A stretch of DNA of 64,000 bases from Alphaproteobacteria bacterium MedPE-SWcel. GTDB lineage: Bacteria; Pseudomonadota; Alphaproteobacteria; Rhodobacterales; Rhodobacteraceae. The notes beneath the pieces are model-generated. The model was not told the DNA's origin and searched no databases. It saw nothing but the letters and a program-made list of their open reading frames with translations. Each line of letters opens with the position of its first letter. The stretch's first letter is position 1. The position numbers were made by a program, and so were the translations under genes. Below are positions 42,337-52,023 of this stretch, one piece after another. The stretch covers positions 1-64,000 of the forward strand of contig MPDC01000010.1 in NCBI GenBank assembly GCA_001874255.1. Direction: 5' to 3'.

Positions 42337-42966
42337 TCAGATCCGCACAATCGCTCCGCCTGCCGCCCGGGCATCTTCGTCATCATGAGTGACCAGCATC
42401 GTCGGCAGGCGCCGCCGAGATGCAAAGGCAAACACGAGCTCTCGCATCCTGGCTCTGAGCGGTGCATCCAGCCGCGAAAAGGGCTCGTCCAGCAACAACA
42501 GCGCCGGATCTGACAGAAGCATTCGCATCAAGGCAACGCGGGCTTTTTGCCCGCCGGAGAGGCTGTGCGGATCGCGGTCGTGAAACCCCTCCAGCCCGAT
42601 GTCGGCCAAGGCGTTTTCAACCTGCACCCGCCGTGCGGCTCGGGCAAGGCCCGGCCTGAGGCCAAACGCGAGATTTGCACCGACGCTCAGGTGGGGAAAC
42701 AGCAAATGGTCCTGATACAGAATGCCGACGCGGCGGGCCTGTGGCGGCAGCTCGGTCAGGTTGCGCCCGTTGAGTGTGATGCTGCCGCTCAATGTGAAAT
42801 CTCGCGACAGCTGGCCGGTTATGGCCGCGAGGAGCGTGGATTTCCCGGAGCCGGACGGCCCCATCACGCTCAGGATCGCGCCGGGGGCGACATGCAGATC
42901 GAGCGACACCAGCACATGGTCCAAATGGCGGATCGTGACGGTGTTCAGGCGCAGCCCGTCATCCAT
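42337..42966 (-). CDS. ynjD: ABC transporter ATP-binding protein, YnjD-like
   Basis: A 209-residue ATPase starting MDDGLRLNTVTIRHLDHVLV at 42966. Walker A GPSGSGKST, Q-loop LYQDHLLFPHL, signature LSGGQKARVALMRML, Walker B LLLDEPFSRLD and H-loop LVTHDDEDA are all present. It lacks a TOBE domain, as YnjD and ThiQ do. The start overlaps the end of the permease gene by 8 bp. It powers the YnjBCD-type importer, whose substrate is not established. Confidence 0.88.
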   Translation of the reverse strand: MDDGLRLNTVTIRHLDHVLVSLDLHVAPGAILSVMGPSGSGKSTLLAAITGQLSRDFTLSGSITLNGRNLTELPPQARRVGILYQDHLLFPHLSVGANLAFGLRPGLARAARRVQVENALADIGLEGFHDRDPHSLSGGQKARVALMRMLLSDPALLLLDEPFSRLDAPLRARMRELVFAFASRRRLPTMLVTHDDEDARAAGGAIVRI

Positions 42967-44668
42967 GCTGCATGCCCCGCCGATTGCGCCAGACGAGTGC
43001 CGGTAGCGCCAATGCCAGCGCAAAGGGCAACAGTGCGATTGCCGCCTGCAATAGGGCGTAGACGCCGATCACGCGGCGATCACCGCCGGCTGCGAGGGCA
43101 AGCGCTTCTGTCGTCAGAGTTTGCACGCGGCCGCCGCCCACCAGCAAGGTTGGCAGGTATTGCCCCACCGATACGGCCATTGCCACAGCGCAGGCCGTGA
43201 GAATGGGCGCCAGCAGCATTGGTAGTCGCAAACTGAGAAAAATCCTGCTGGCTGAGGCCCCCATGGCAGCAGCCACCGCCGCCTGGCGCGCGTCCCAGCT
43301 CTTGTAGGACCCTTCAAGGGACAGCCGCAGATAGGGCAGCACAAACACCAGATGGGCGAGAACCACGGCCCAGATGGTGCCATCCACGCCGAAATTCAGC
43401 AGGCCGGTCTGCATCCCCGGCAAGAAGGCCGTTTGCGGGATCAGCAGCGGCAGGTACAGCAGCCACAGGCCTCTTTGGGTCAGGCGCAGGTGACGGCGCT
43501 CTTCTGTTTCCAGGCAGCCAATTGTCAGCACGAGCCCGATCAGTGTCGCAGAGCCCGCGATGGCCAGGGTCGTGCCCAGAGTTGCCAGAGCCACGGGCGC
43601 GCTGCGGTGCCAGGTTTTCAGGGACAGGGCCTCAGGCAGGACCGCGGGAAAATTCCAGCGGGCGGCAAAGGACCAGACCGCGAGGCCGAGCAGGCCTGTC
43701 AGAATGGCCAGCACAGAGACCGTTCCGAGCCCGAGTGACGCTGCGCGAAGCCAACCATCCCCGGCCCAACGGTTGCCGCGATAGGCCATATGCCGCGCGA
43801 TTTGGCCGGTCGTGACTTCGGCCAGGCGCCAGACCATCAGCGCAGAAACCACAAGCGCCAACTGTGCCAGCGCGGCGGCGGATGCCAGGCTGCGCATCTT
43901 CAGATCCGGGTCCCCCATCCAGCGCACGATCTGAACCGACAGGGGCGGCGGAGTGTTGGGGCCAAGGATCATGGCGACGTCAACCACAGACATCGAATAG
44001 GCGAGCACCACATATACAGGCAGGCGGATGCGCGGATAAAGGGCCGGCAACACCGTGAAGAGCCATCCCGCGATCCGGCCGTAGCCAAGCGCGGTTGTGA
44101 CCTTCTGGCGGCCGTCGCTGTCAATCTGACCCAGAGCCGCGAGCGTGACCAACAGAAGGAATGGAACTTCCTTGGCCACCAGACCGGCAATCAGCGCGAT
44201 GCCCATGGGGTCCTGAACCAGCAGCAGATCTGGTGGCCTGTCCCAGCCGCTGAGCCAGGGGCTGAGACCACGGGCAATCCATCCCGACGGCTGGATCAGG
44301 AACAGCAGGCCAAACGCGGCCGCAGCGTGGGGGACGGACAGTAGCGGCGACAGCAGACGCAGCAGCAGGCGAAAGGGCCGTGTCCCCGCCCAACCGGCGA
44401 CCAGAAGCACGACGACGAACAGCGAGATCAGCGTCGCGGCAACTCCGGTCTGCAGGCTGAGCCGGACGGCCGGGACGATCCCCGGCCAATTCCAGAGCGC
44501 CCGGAACGGCTCTGTCGACGGACCGGTCAGCCCGGCCGCGGGCAGATGGCCAAACCCTGCCATCACCGTTCCCACGAGACCTGCCATCACAGGTCCCAGA
44601 AGCGCCAGCAGGGTCAGGGCAGGCAGGATTGGCGGCATCAGGGACCGCCATGTCAGGGGCAGGCTCAC
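42959..44668 (-). CDS. ynjC: ABC transporter permease, YnjC-like (fused double permease)
   Basis: A 569-residue membrane protein made of two fused permease domains, each with about six helices, as in YnjC and ThiP. Coupling-loop-like segments appear in both halves (ALGYGRIAGWLFTVLPALYP near 195, and AMGASASRIFLSLRLPMLLA near 470). It sits between ynjB-like and ynjD-like genes on the same strand. The fused architecture allows one polypeptide to form the whole pore. Confidence 0.88.
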   Translation of the reverse strand: MSLPLTWRSLMPPILPALTLLALLGPVMAGLVGTVMAGFGHLPAAGLTGPSTEPFRALWNWPGIVPAVRLSLQTGVAATLISLFVVVLLVAGWAGTRPFRLLLRLLSPLLSVPHAAAAFGLLFLIQPSGWIARGLSPWLSGWDRPPDLLLVQDPMGIALIAGLVAKEVPFLLLVTLAALGQIDSDGRQKVTTALGYGRIAGWLFTVLPALYPRIRLPVYVVLAYSMSVVDVAMILGPNTPPPLSVQIVRWMGDPDLKMRSLASAAALAQLALVVSALMVWRLAEVTTGQIARHMAYRGNRWAGDGWLRAASLGLGTVSVLAILTGLLGLAVWSFAARWNFPAVLPEALSLKTWHRSAPVALATLGTTLAIAGSATLIGLVLTIGCLETEERRHLRLTQRGLWLLYLPLLIPQTAFLPGMQTGLLNFGVDGTIWAVVLAHLVFVLPYLRLSLEGSYKSWDARQAAVAAAMGASASRIFLSLRLPMLLAPILTACAVAMAVSVGQYLPTLLVGGGRVQTLTTEALALAAGGDRRVIGVYALLQAAIALLPFALALALPALVWRNRRGMQHG

Positions 44669-44694
44669 GCTGCGGACTCAGGCTGGCACCGGGA

Positions 44695-45894
44695 TCAGTT
44701 CCCGACACCGTAGCGTGCGACCCACTCTTCTGCGATGCGGGTCATCCAACTGGGGTGGGGTTCCGGCTGGACGGTGCCCAGCTCCTCTGGCGACAGGGTC
44801 GCGGGGCCGAGGTCCAGTGCCTGAAACGCCCTCTGGACCTGAGACGGCAGCGCGCCCAGGTCGAGAACGGTACCATAGCCGAGGACCGCGGGGTCCTGCG
44901 CCCGTAGCTGTGCCTCGGGCGAGAGCAGAAAGTCGGCCACGACCATGGCTGCGGCTTTGGCCCCGGAATTGTAGGGGATTGCGACAAAGGACGCATTGCC
45001 GATCGTTCCCTTGTCCAGCACGAAGGTACGTACGCTGTCCGGGAGTTGATAATTGGCAATCGCCGTGCTGGCCTCTCCGGGGCTAAAGGAAATCGCCAGA
45101 TCAATTTCGTCGTCGCTCATCAACTGCAGTTGCCGGGGCCCACTCTGCGGGTAGGCCCGCCCTGTGCGCCAGAGCAGCGGTGTCAGCTCGTCCAGGAACG
45201 CCCAAAGCGGAGCCGATACCTCGACATAGCTTTCCTCGGTGACAGGTGCCGCAAGGGCCGCGCCATCGGTCGTCAGATCGATCAGCGCCTGTTTCAGAAA
45301 GGTCGTGCCCAAGAAATCCGGCGGTTGCGGATAGGTGAAGCGGCCGGGGTTGGATCGGGCCCAGTCCAGCAGCGCCTCCATGGACCCCAGCCGGTCGGGC
45401 AGATCATCGGTATCATGCATGAAAACCACCTGAGCCATTGCCCAAGGGGATTCGTAGCCTTCGGTCGGCACCGTGAAATCATGGCGCAGGGACTTTGTCG
45501 CCGTATCCGCATAATGCCAGTTCGGCAGCGCCTCTGCGAAGGGCCCAAACAGCAGGCCTGCGCTCTTCATGGCGGCGAAATTCGCGCCATTGATCCAGAT
45601 CAGGTCCACTGCACCCTGCTCGTCCTGGCCTGCCGTCTTTTCCGTCAGCACCCGCGTCACGGCGTCGGATGTGTTCTCCAGCTTCACATGGGTCAGCACG
45701 ATGTCATGCTCCTGCGTGAGGCGGGAGCCGACCCAGGTGATAAAGTCATTGGTTGCCGTCGACCCGCCCCAGGCATGCCAGTGAACAGTCTGCCCCGCGG
45801 CCTCTGCCAGCACCGCGTCCCAGTCGGCCGGATCGGGATCTGCCCAGCCGACGACGGGCCATACTGCCAAGACGAGAGATAACATCCGTTTCAT
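44695..45894 (-). CDS. ynjB: ABC transporter substrate-binding protein, YnjB-like
   Basis: A 399-residue secreted binding protein. The preferred start at 45894 (MKRMLSLVLAVWPVVGWA, a signal peptide) has AAGGGA six bases upstream; an ATG two codons earlier is possible. The mature protein shows WDAVLAEAAGQTVHWHAWGG, DLIWINGANFAAMKSAGLLF and AISFSPGEASTAIANYQLP, matching the YnjB type II binding-protein family. It is the first gene of the ynjBCD-like operon, 26 bp before the permease. No riboswitch-like element such as a thiamine-pyrophosphate box was visible upstream. Confidence 0.88.
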   Translation of the reverse strand: MKRMLSLVLAVWPVVGWADPDPADWDAVLAEAAGQTVHWHAWGGSTATNDFITWVGSRLTQEHDIVLTHVKLENTSDAVTRVLTEKTAGQDEQGAVDLIWINGANFAAMKSAGLLFGPFAEALPNWHYADTATKSLRHDFTVPTEGYESPWAMAQVVFMHDTDDLPDRLGSMEALLDWARSNPGRFTYPQPPDFLGTTFLKQALIDLTTDGAALAAPVTEESYVEVSAPLWAFLDELTPLLWRTGRAYPQSGPRQLQLMSDDEIDLAISFSPGEASTAIANYQLPDSVRTFVLDKGTIGNASFVAIPYNSGAKAAAMVVADFLLSPEAQLRAQDPAVLGYGTVLDLGALPSQVQRAFQALDLGPATLSPEELGTVQPEPHPSWMTRIAEEWVARYGVGN

Positions 45895-46075
45895 GACCAT
45901 TCCCTTGATATTCTGCTTCTGCGTGGCATCCCGCCGGAGCGACGTCCCCGGTTCGCGACCCTACCGCCCAGATTGCCGATCTGCACGGCAAGGTCCACGT
46001 CCTTGACGAAAACGTGACAGACAGTGTGGGGGATGGCCGTGCGATGATTGCGGCCGCTTGCGTTGAGCGGGCCGG

Positions 46076-47017
46076 TCAGGGTGTGGCGCCTGCGGCCGGG
46101 GCTGGCGGTGGCGATGTGACGGCCTGCAACCCCGGATCAGACCTCAGCCGGTCGCGGGCGAAGTCTATGAAACTGCGCACTTTTGCGGGCGCGCGGCGAC
46201 CCTCGGCGTGGACGAGATGAACCGGCATGCTGCTCTGTTCATAGGCCTCCAGGACTGTTTGCAAGCGACCTGACAACAGGTCCGGCCCAATCTGATAGGA
46301 CAGCACCCGACACAGCCCCCAGCCGGCACGCGCCGCGTCCAGACCGGCCGCGACAGTGCTGACACTGAGCCGCGGGGTGATGCGGACGGTCCTGGTGTCT
46401 TTGCGGCCAAACCGCCATTCGATGCTTGGTGTGACCGAGGCAACAGAGATGATTTTGTGCTGGGCCAGATCCTCCGGGGTTTCCGGGTGGCCTGCCTGTT
46501 GGAAATATTCCGGGGCGCCACAAATCACCCGCCGCACAGCGCCAACCTTTGATGCGACCAAACTGGAGGAGGGCAGATGGCCAATTCGCAAAGCGATGTC
46601 AAACCCCTCTTCGACGATGTTGACCACCCGGTCCAGCAAAACCAACTCCGCCCGCATGTCCGGGTACTGATCGAGGAAATCCAGCAGGATCGGCTGGATA
46701 TGTATACGCCCGAATTCGTTCGGGCAGGTCAGCCGCAACAGGCCGACCGGCGCAGTGGCTGCCCCGCGTGCCGTGTCGTCGGCCATCTGCAGCAGCGACA
46801 GGATGTGACGCGTATCGTCCAGATAGCGGCTGCCCACCTCTGTGAGGTGCAACCCCCGCGTGGTGCGGGTAAACAGTCGCGCCCCCAGCAGGCGTTCCAG
46901 CCCATTGATGGCCCGGGTGGCCGACGGCGCACTCAGCCCGGCCCGACGGGCCCCGGCGGCAAACCCTTCTTCCTCGGCGACGGCGACGAACACCCGGAGG
47001 CTTTGAATACGGTCCAA
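46076..47017 (-). CDS. LysR-family transcriptional regulator
   Basis: A 313-residue LysR regulator if started at the TTG at 47017 (LDRIQSLRVFVAVAEEEGFA), which has GGAG six bases upstream. A GTG at 47065 would add 16 residues not seen in the family. The HTH continues AGARRAGLSAPSATRAINGL, and the substrate domain begins near GLLRLTCPNEFGRIHIQ. It is divergent from the PNPOx-fold gene at 47235, its likely target. Ends in a Pro/Ala-rich tail. Confidence 0.87.
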   Translation of the reverse strand: MDRIQSLRVFVAVAEEEGFAAGARRAGLSAPSATRAINGLERLLGARLFTRTTRGLHLTEVGSRYLDDTRHILSLLQMADDTARGAATAPVGLLRLTCPNEFGRIHIQPILLDFLDQYPDMRAELVLLDRVVNIVEEGFDIALRIGHLPSSSLVASKVGAVRRVICGAPEYFQQAGHPETPEDLAQHKIISVASVTPSIEWRFGRKDTRTVRITPRLSVSTVAAGLDAARAGWGLCRVLSYQIGPDLLSGRLQTVLEAYEQSSMPVHLVHAEGRRAPAKVRSFIDFARDRLRSDPGLQAVTSPPPAPAAGATP

Positions 47018-47234
47018 GGCTGGCTCCCATTCCTGGTGTTTGTTGAAATTATCTCTTTCTTTCACGGCTCATTATTTCGATCAACGGTTTGACCTACATC
47101 TGTCATCGCAATTGATCACGGCCGTTTGCCGCAAGGAGACAGAGAGATGGAACACCCCCAGCGCCGCAGGAGATCTGAGAGCGCCTGACTGATCAGCGTT
47201 TCATCCCTGCATTTGCCTCAGAAGGAGACCTGCC

Positions 47235-48206
47235 ATGAGCCGGGCCCGTCACGTTTTTCACAGCGCAGAGCTGGCGCTTCAGGCCAGGGCTGGCGTGCCG
47301 CAGTCCTACACCGAAAAGGTCGCGCGGGCGCTCCGGTCTGAGATGCCTCGGCACCATCGCGACTTCTTCGAGAGCCTGCCTGTGGTGTTCCTCGGGGTGA
47401 TGGATGCCCGGGGACGGGTCTGGGCCACGCCTGCGGTGGGGCAGCCGGGGTTCCTGCGCGCCCGCGAGCCGGAGGTGCTGTCGGTCGCAGGGCGTCCGGT
47501 TCTGGGCAGGACCCTCGGGCTCGATCTGCGACGCGGGGCAAAGATCGGCGTGCTGGGAATGGAATTGGTCAGCCGCCGTCGCAATCGCATGAACGGCACC
47601 ATCCGCAGCGTCAACGCAGAGGGTTTTGAAATCGCCGTCGACCTCAGCTTTGGGAATTGCCCGCAATACATCCAGACCCGGCAGCTTGATTGGCCGACTG
47701 CCGGGCCTACAGCAGAGGCTCGCCTGACAGGAGATTGGGACGCGGCTACTCGGGCGATTGTGGCGCGGGCCGATACGTTTTTTATCGCGTCGCGTGCGGC
47801 AGAGATGTCGGACAGCCCGGTTGACGGTGTGGACGTTTCCCATCGCGGGGGGCGGCCGGGCTTTGTGACCGTCAATGCCGATGGAACGCTCTCATTCCCT
47901 GATTTCAGCGGCAACCGGTTCTTCAATACGCTGGGCAATATTGCTGCCGACGGGCGGGTCGGGCTGTTCATTCCGGATTTTTCCACGGGGGCCGGGGTCT
48001 TTGTGACGGGCCTCGCCTCGGTCGACTGGACCTCCGACAGGATTGCACGTTTTGCGGGGGCAGAACGGATTGTCGATGTGGTGCCGGATGAAATCTGGCT
48101 CTGCGCGCACGCTTTGCCGGGGCCCGCCCCCTTGGTCGAGCGCTGGGCGTTGCTGCAGGAGACAGGCATTTGGGCCGCTCCGATTCAATCGACTTCAGCC
48201 CTGTGA
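47235..48206 (+). CDS. Pyridoxamine 5'-phosphate oxidase-fold (flavin-binding split-barrel) protein
   Basis: A 323-residue protein. Two split-barrel segments are visible: VVFLGVMDARGRVWATPAVG (near 50-69) and DTFFIASRAAEMSDSPVDGV with SHRGGRPGFVTV, NRFFNTLGNIAADGRVGLFI and a final strand. This matches PNPOx-like flavin proteins that reduce or bind heme, nitro compounds or F420/FMN; some members are fused to ferredoxin-type modules, which are absent here. The ATG has AGGAG upstream. It is divergent from a LysR gene, suggesting inducible control by an unknown compound. Confidence 0.82.
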   Translation: MSRARHVFHSAELALQARAGVPQSYTEKVARALRSEMPRHHRDFFESLPVVFLGVMDARGRVWATPAVGQPGFLRAREPEVLSVAGRPVLGRTLGLDLRRGAKIGVLGMELVSRRRNRMNGTIRSVNAEGFEIAVDLSFGNCPQYIQTRQLDWPTAGPTAEARLTGDWDAATRAIVARADTFFIASRAAEMSDSPVDGVDVSHRGGRPGFVTVNADGTLSFPDFSGNRFFNTLGNIAADGRVGLFIPDFSTGAGVFVTGLASVDWTSDRIARFAGAERIVDVVPDEIWLCAHALPGPAPLVERWALLQETGIWAAPIQSTSAL

Positions 48207-48506
48207 CATATCTTCGGCATCGGTGCTGGTCGCGTTTGGATGATGAGACTGGGCGTTGATACTGGGCGCGAGCCGTGACCTGTGCTCATAGATGAGGCAG
48301 CGAGGCTGGTTGCCGAAACCGGCCGAGGTGAAAGACATTTCGTGCACAAAAATCAGGTGTTTGGAAGAGCGCGGGATCGTTCCTTGGGGCCGTCGACCCG
48401 CAGTGGGGTCCAGGAAATACTTCAATGATATAAATTTTAAACTTGAAATTTATGAGCAAGACGCCGAAGCTTTCCCCAACGACAACCGTATGGGGATGAC
48501 GTATCA
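48207..48506. other. Promoter region of the anthranilate operon
   Basis: This 300-bp gap contains no supportable gene. Its last 100 bases turn AT-rich and contain a perfect inverted repeat (separate entry). The operon promoter should lie here, since every following gene to 61026 is closely spaced on the same strand. Confidence 0.5.
48430..48453. promoter_or_regulatory. 24-bp AT-rich inverted repeat, probable MarR operator
   Basis: ATAAATTT (48430-48437) and AAATTTAT (48446-48453) form a perfect 8-bp inverted repeat with an 8-bp spacer, 53 bp before the first gene of the operon. MarR-family repressors typically bind such AT-rich dyads, and a MarR gene is the third gene of this operon. Binding by that protein is inference. 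Confidence 0.65.
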
Positions 48507-50801
48507 ATGCGCATTGCATGTCTGGGGGGAGGCCCGGCCGGTCTGTATTTCGCAATTTCGATGAAGCTGCGCGATCCCGGTCACGACATCACCGTTTTCG
48601 AGCGCAACAAAGCCGACGACACCTTCGGCTGGGGGGTGGTGCTGTCGGATGAAACGCTCGACAATCTGGCCAGGAACGACCCCAAGAGCGCCGAGACGAT
48701 CCGCGCCCATTTTGCCTATTGGGACGATGTCGCCCTGCATTTCAAGGGCGCGCGCCAGGTGTCGTCGGGACATGGGTTCTGTGGCATCGGGCGCAAGCAG
48801 CTGCTCTTGTTGCTGCAGGATCGTGCGCGGGAGCTGGGCGTCGACCTGCGGTTCGAAACCGAGATCGCAAGCGCCGAGGATTACCGGCAGGACTACGACC
48901 TTGTGGTCGCCAGTGACGGGCTGAACTCGCGTACTCGTTTGCTCTATGCCGATACGTTCAAGCCGGATATCGATACGCGTCTGTGCAACTTTGTCTGGCT
49001 GGGAACAAAGCAGACCTTCAAGGATGCCTTCACCTTCATCTTCGAAGAGACGGAGCACGGATGGGTCTGGGCGCATGCGTATCAGTTCGACGAAGAAACG
49101 GCGACCTTCATCGTAGAGTGCTCTCAGCAGACCTTCGACGCGTTTGGCTTTGCCGATATGACCCAGCAGGACAGCATTGCCGTCTGCGAAGAGATTTTCA
49201 AAGACCATCTGGGCGGCCATCCCTTGCTGACCAATGCGGGTCACATCCGGGGCTCCGCATGGATCAGGTTTCCGCGCGTGTTATGTGAGAAATGGAGCCA
49301 TGAAAACGTCGTGCTCATGGGCGATGCGGCCGCGACCGCGCATTTCTCCATTGGTTCAGGCACGAAGCTGGCGCTGGAGTCCGCGATCGCGCTTGCCGAA
49401 CTGCTGCACAGCAAACCCGATCTCAAAACGGCCTTTGCGGAATATGAGGCGCAACGCCGACTGGAAGTGCTGCGCCTGCAATCGGCGGCCCGCAACTCGA
49501 TGGAGTGGTTCGAGCGGGTGGAGCGATACCTTGATCTGGACCCGGTGCAGTTGAACTATTCGATGCTGACCCGCAGCCAACGCATTAGCCATGAAAACCT
49601 CCGGGCGCGCGACAAGACCTGGCTGGAAGGGGCGGAGCGTTGGTTCATGGATCAAAGCGGCGCTGCCGAGGATGCGCCGCTGCGTGCGCCGATGTTCGCG
49701 CCGTTCAAACTGCGCGAGATGGATCTTAAAAACCGGATCGTTGTCTCCCCGATGGCGCAATACAAGGCCGAGAGCGGGTGCCCCACGGATTGGCATCTGG
49801 TGCACTACGGCGAGCGCGCCAAGGGAGGCGCAGCGCTGGTCTATACCGAAATGACCTGCGTCTCGCCGGAGGGGCGGATCACGCCCGGCTGTCCGGGGCT
49901 GTATGACCCCGCGCACGAGGTGGCCTGGAGCCGGGTGACAGATTTCGTGCATGATCAGGCCGGGGCCAAGATCTGCTGTCAGATCGGCCATTCAGGTCGC
50001 AAGGGGTCGACGCAGGTCGGCTGGGAGGAGATGGACGCTCCGCTGCCCGAGGGCAATTGGGACCTCGTCAGCGCCTCGGCGATCCCGTGGTCGCAACGCA
50101 ATGCCACACCGCGTGAAATCACCCGGGCCGAGATGGATATCGTGCGGGACCAGTTTGTGGCCGCCGCGCAAATGGCGGACCGCGCGGGCTTTGACATGAT
50201 CGAGCTGCATGCCGCCCATGGCTATCTGATCTCGTCCTTTCTGTCGCCGATCTCGAACCAGCGCGCAGACGCCTATGGCGGAAGTCTGGAAAACCGACTG
50301 CGCTACCCGATCGAGGTCTTTGCGGCGATGCGCGCCGTCTGGCCGGAGGCAAAGCCGATGTCGGTCCGGATCTCGGCGACCGACTGGAGGGGGGCGGAAG
50401 GTGTCACTCCGGATGATGCCGTTGCGATCGCGCGCGCCTTCTGGCGGGCCGGTGCGGATTTGATCGATGTCTCTGCAGGTCAGACCTCGCCAGAGGCCAA
50501 GCCGGTTTACGGCCGCATGTTTCAGACTCCGTTTTCGGATCAGATCCGCAATGAAGCCGGCATTTGTACCATGGCCGTCGGCAACATCTACGAGGCAGAT
50601 CACGCCAATTCCATCCTGATGGCAGGACGTGCGGATCTGGTTGCCGTGGGCCGCCCGCATTTGGCCGATCCCTATTGGACCCTGCGAGAGGCCGGCAAAA
50701 TCGGTGACCGCGAGGCCCGTGACTGGCCTGAACCCTATGAAGCGGGCCGCGATCAGGCCTGGCGATTGGCGGATCGCGAGACGGAGGTCCTGCGGGCATG
50801 A
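48507..50801 (+). CDS. 2-aminobenzoyl-CoA monooxygenase/reductase (FAD monooxygenase fused to old yellow enzyme)
   Basis: A 764-residue natural fusion. Residues 1-~380 form a class A flavin monooxygenase: FAD motif GGGPAG at 7-12, and [20 protein letters not shown] near 270. Residues ~395-764 form an old-yellow-enzyme/NADH:flavin oxidoreductase domain ([17 protein letters not shown], then [20 protein letters not shown] and [11 protein letters not shown]). This architecture is that of 2-aminobenzoyl-CoA monooxygenase/reductase of Azoarcus and the related salicylyl-CoA 5-hydroxylases. The enzyme hydroxylates and then reduces the aromatic ring of the CoA thioester. A benzoate-type CoA ligase in the same operon supports the aminobenzoate assignment. 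Salicylyl-CoA hydroxylation is the alternative. Confidence 0.87.
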   Translation: MRIACLGGGPAGLYFAISMKLRDPGHDITVFERNKADDTFGWGVVLSDETLDNLARNDPKSAETIRAHFAYWDDVALHFKGARQVSSGHGFCGIGRKQLLLLLQDRARELGVDLRFETEIASAEDYRQDYDLVVASDGLNSRTRLLYADTFKPDIDTRLCNFVWLGTKQTFKDAFTFIFEETEHGWVWAHAYQFDEETATFIVECSQQTFDAFGFADMTQQDSIAVCEEIFKDHLGGHPLLTNAGHIRGSAWIRFPRVLCEKWSHENVVLMGDAAATAHFSIGSGTKLALESAIALAELLHSKPDLKTAFAEYEAQRRLEVLRLQSAARNSMEWFERVERYLDLDPVQLNYSMLTRSQRISHENLRARDKTWLEGAERWFMDQSGAAEDAPLRAPMFAPFKLREMDLKNRIVVSPMAQYKAESGCPTDWHLVHYGERAKGGAALVYTEMTCVSPEGRITPGCPGLYDPAHEVAWSRVTDFVHDQAGAKICCQIGHSGRKGSTQVGWEEMDAPLPEGNWDLVSASAIPWSQRNATPREITRAEMDIVRDQFVAAAQMADRAGFDMIELHAAHGYLISSFLSPISNQRADAYGGSLENRLRYPIEVFAAMRAVWPEAKPMSVRISATDWRGAEGVTPDDAVAIARAFWRAGADLIDVSAGQTSPEAKPVYGRMFQTPFSDQIRNEAGICTMAVGNIYEADHANSILMAGRADLVAVGRPHLADPYWTLREAGKIGDREARDWPEPYEAGRDQAWRLADRETEVLRA

Positions 50802-51544
50802 CCGGACGACACATCATAATCAGCGGCGGCGGAACCGGGGTTGGCGCAGCCTGCGCGCGGTCCTTTGCAGCCGCAGGCGAAACGGTGACAATCCTGGGAC
50901 GGACCGAGGCGACATTGGCAGAGCAGGGGCTTCCCTATGAAGTCTGCGATGTGACCGATGCGGCCAGCCTGGGCAGGGCTGTTGCGCGGGCCACGGCGGC
51001 CCGCGGCCCGGTCTCTGTGGCGCTGGCAAACGCGGGGGCGGCACAGAGCGTGCCCTTCCCGAAAATGACTGCCGGAGTGTTGAACGACATGATGGCGGTG
51101 AATCTGAATGGCGTGGTGAATTTGTGGCAGGCGGTCTTGCCGGACATGACGTCTGCGCGGACTGGGCGGACTGGGCGGATGATCGCGATCGCTTCGACGG
51201 CGGGGTTGAAGGGATATCCCTATGTCTCGGCCTATTGCGCGGCGAAACACGCGGTGATCGGCTTGACTCGGGCCCTTGCAAAGGAACTGGCGCACACGGG
51301 AATTACCGTGAATGCGATCTGCCCCGGTTTTGTCGAGACCCCGATGCTGGAGCGCAGCATCGACAATATCATGGAGAAAACCGGGATGAGCGCCGAGGAT
51401 GCGGCCGAGGTGCTGAAGGCGGATAACCCGCAAGGACGGTTCGTGCAGCCCGAGGAGGTCGCCGATGCCGCGGTTTGGCTGGCCAGTGATGCGGCGCAGT
51501 CGGTGAATGGCCACGCGCTGGCGTTGACGGGGGGCGAGATATGA
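50798..51544 (+). CDS. SDR-family (3-hydroxyacyl-CoA-type) dehydrogenase
   Basis: A 248-residue SDR. The cofactor loop is GGGTGVG (10-16), NAG is at 78-80, and the catalytic residues are Ser133, Tyr146 and Lys150 (SAYCAAK). It overlaps the monooxygenase/reductase stop by 4 bp and the next gene by 4 bp, so translation is coupled. In the CoA-dependent aminobenzoate route a beta-oxidation-like dehydrogenase is needed after ring reduction and opening; this gene is the natural candidate. Substrate inferred from the operon. Confidence 0.88.
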   Translation: MTGRHIIISGGGTGVGAACARSFAAAGETVTILGRTEATLAEQGLPYEVCDVTDAASLGRAVARATAARGPVSVALANAGAAQSVPFPKMTAGVLNDMMAVNLNGVVNLWQAVLPDMTSARTGRTGRMIAIASTAGLKGYPYVSAYCAAKHAVIGLTRALAKELAHTGITVNAICPGFVETPMLERSIDNIMEKTGMSAEDAAEVLKADNPQGRFVQPEEVADAAVWLASDAAQSVNGHALALTGGEI

Positions 51545-52023
51545 ACCGCCCCAAGACCGAGATCGCCGACACCGAGGCCCCGTCCAAGGCCCGCCTGCGC
51601 CTGTGGCTGAAGCTGTTGAAAACATCCGGCGGCATCGAGGCGGCGTTGCGCCGCCGCTTGCGGGACCGTCACAGCACCACCTTGCCAAGATTTGATGTCA
51701 TGTCGGCATTGTCCCGCAATCCCAACGGCTTGAAGATGAGCCAGCTGTCGCAATTCCTGCGCGTGTCCAATGGCAATGTCACCGGCATTGTCGACAGGCT
51801 GACGGGGGACGGATTGGCTGAGCGTGTGGCCGTGCCCGGCGATCGCCGGGCGCAGGTGGCGCGTCTGACCCCTGCGGGCGAGGCAGAGTTTGCCCGTCTG
51901 GCCACCGAGCATGAGAGCTGGATAGACGAGATGATGGCAGGCCTCGCCTTGGATGAAATCAACGAGATGAGCGCCCTTCTGGACCAGATCCATCCCGTGG
52001 CGCGCGAAGAGGAGCAGTCATGA
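51541..52023 (+). CDS. MarR-family transcriptional regulator
   Basis: A 160-residue winged-helix protein. The DNA-binding part runs from about 50 to 115 ([20 protein letters not shown], then [19 protein letters not shown] and the wing [20 protein letters not shown]). Flanking helices form the dimer interface. MarR proteins in aromatic operons are usually repressors released by the CoA thioester or free acid. It lies inside the operon, overlapping both neighbours by 4 bp, which implies autoregulation through the operon promoter; a matching AT-rich palindrome lies at 48430-48453. Confidence 0.9.
   Translation: MNRPKTEIADTEAPSKARLRLWLKLLKTSGGIEAALRRRLRDRHSTTLPRFDVMSALSRNPNGLKMSQLSQFLRVSNGNVTGIVDRLTGDGLAERVAVPGDRRAQVARLTPAGEAEFARLATEHESWIDEMMAGLALDEINEMSALLDQIHPVAREEEQS

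Noticed and set aside
45895-46075. Thiamine-pyrophosphate riboswitch before the YnjB-like gene
   Set aside because: Considered because YnjBCD resembles the thiamine importer; the CTGAGA-type core of the thi-box is not present on the minus strand.
46076-47065. GTG at 47065 as the start of the LysR gene
   Set aside because: Adds 16 residues not expected before the conserved DRIQSLRVF opening and lacks a ribosome site; the TTG at 47017 has one.
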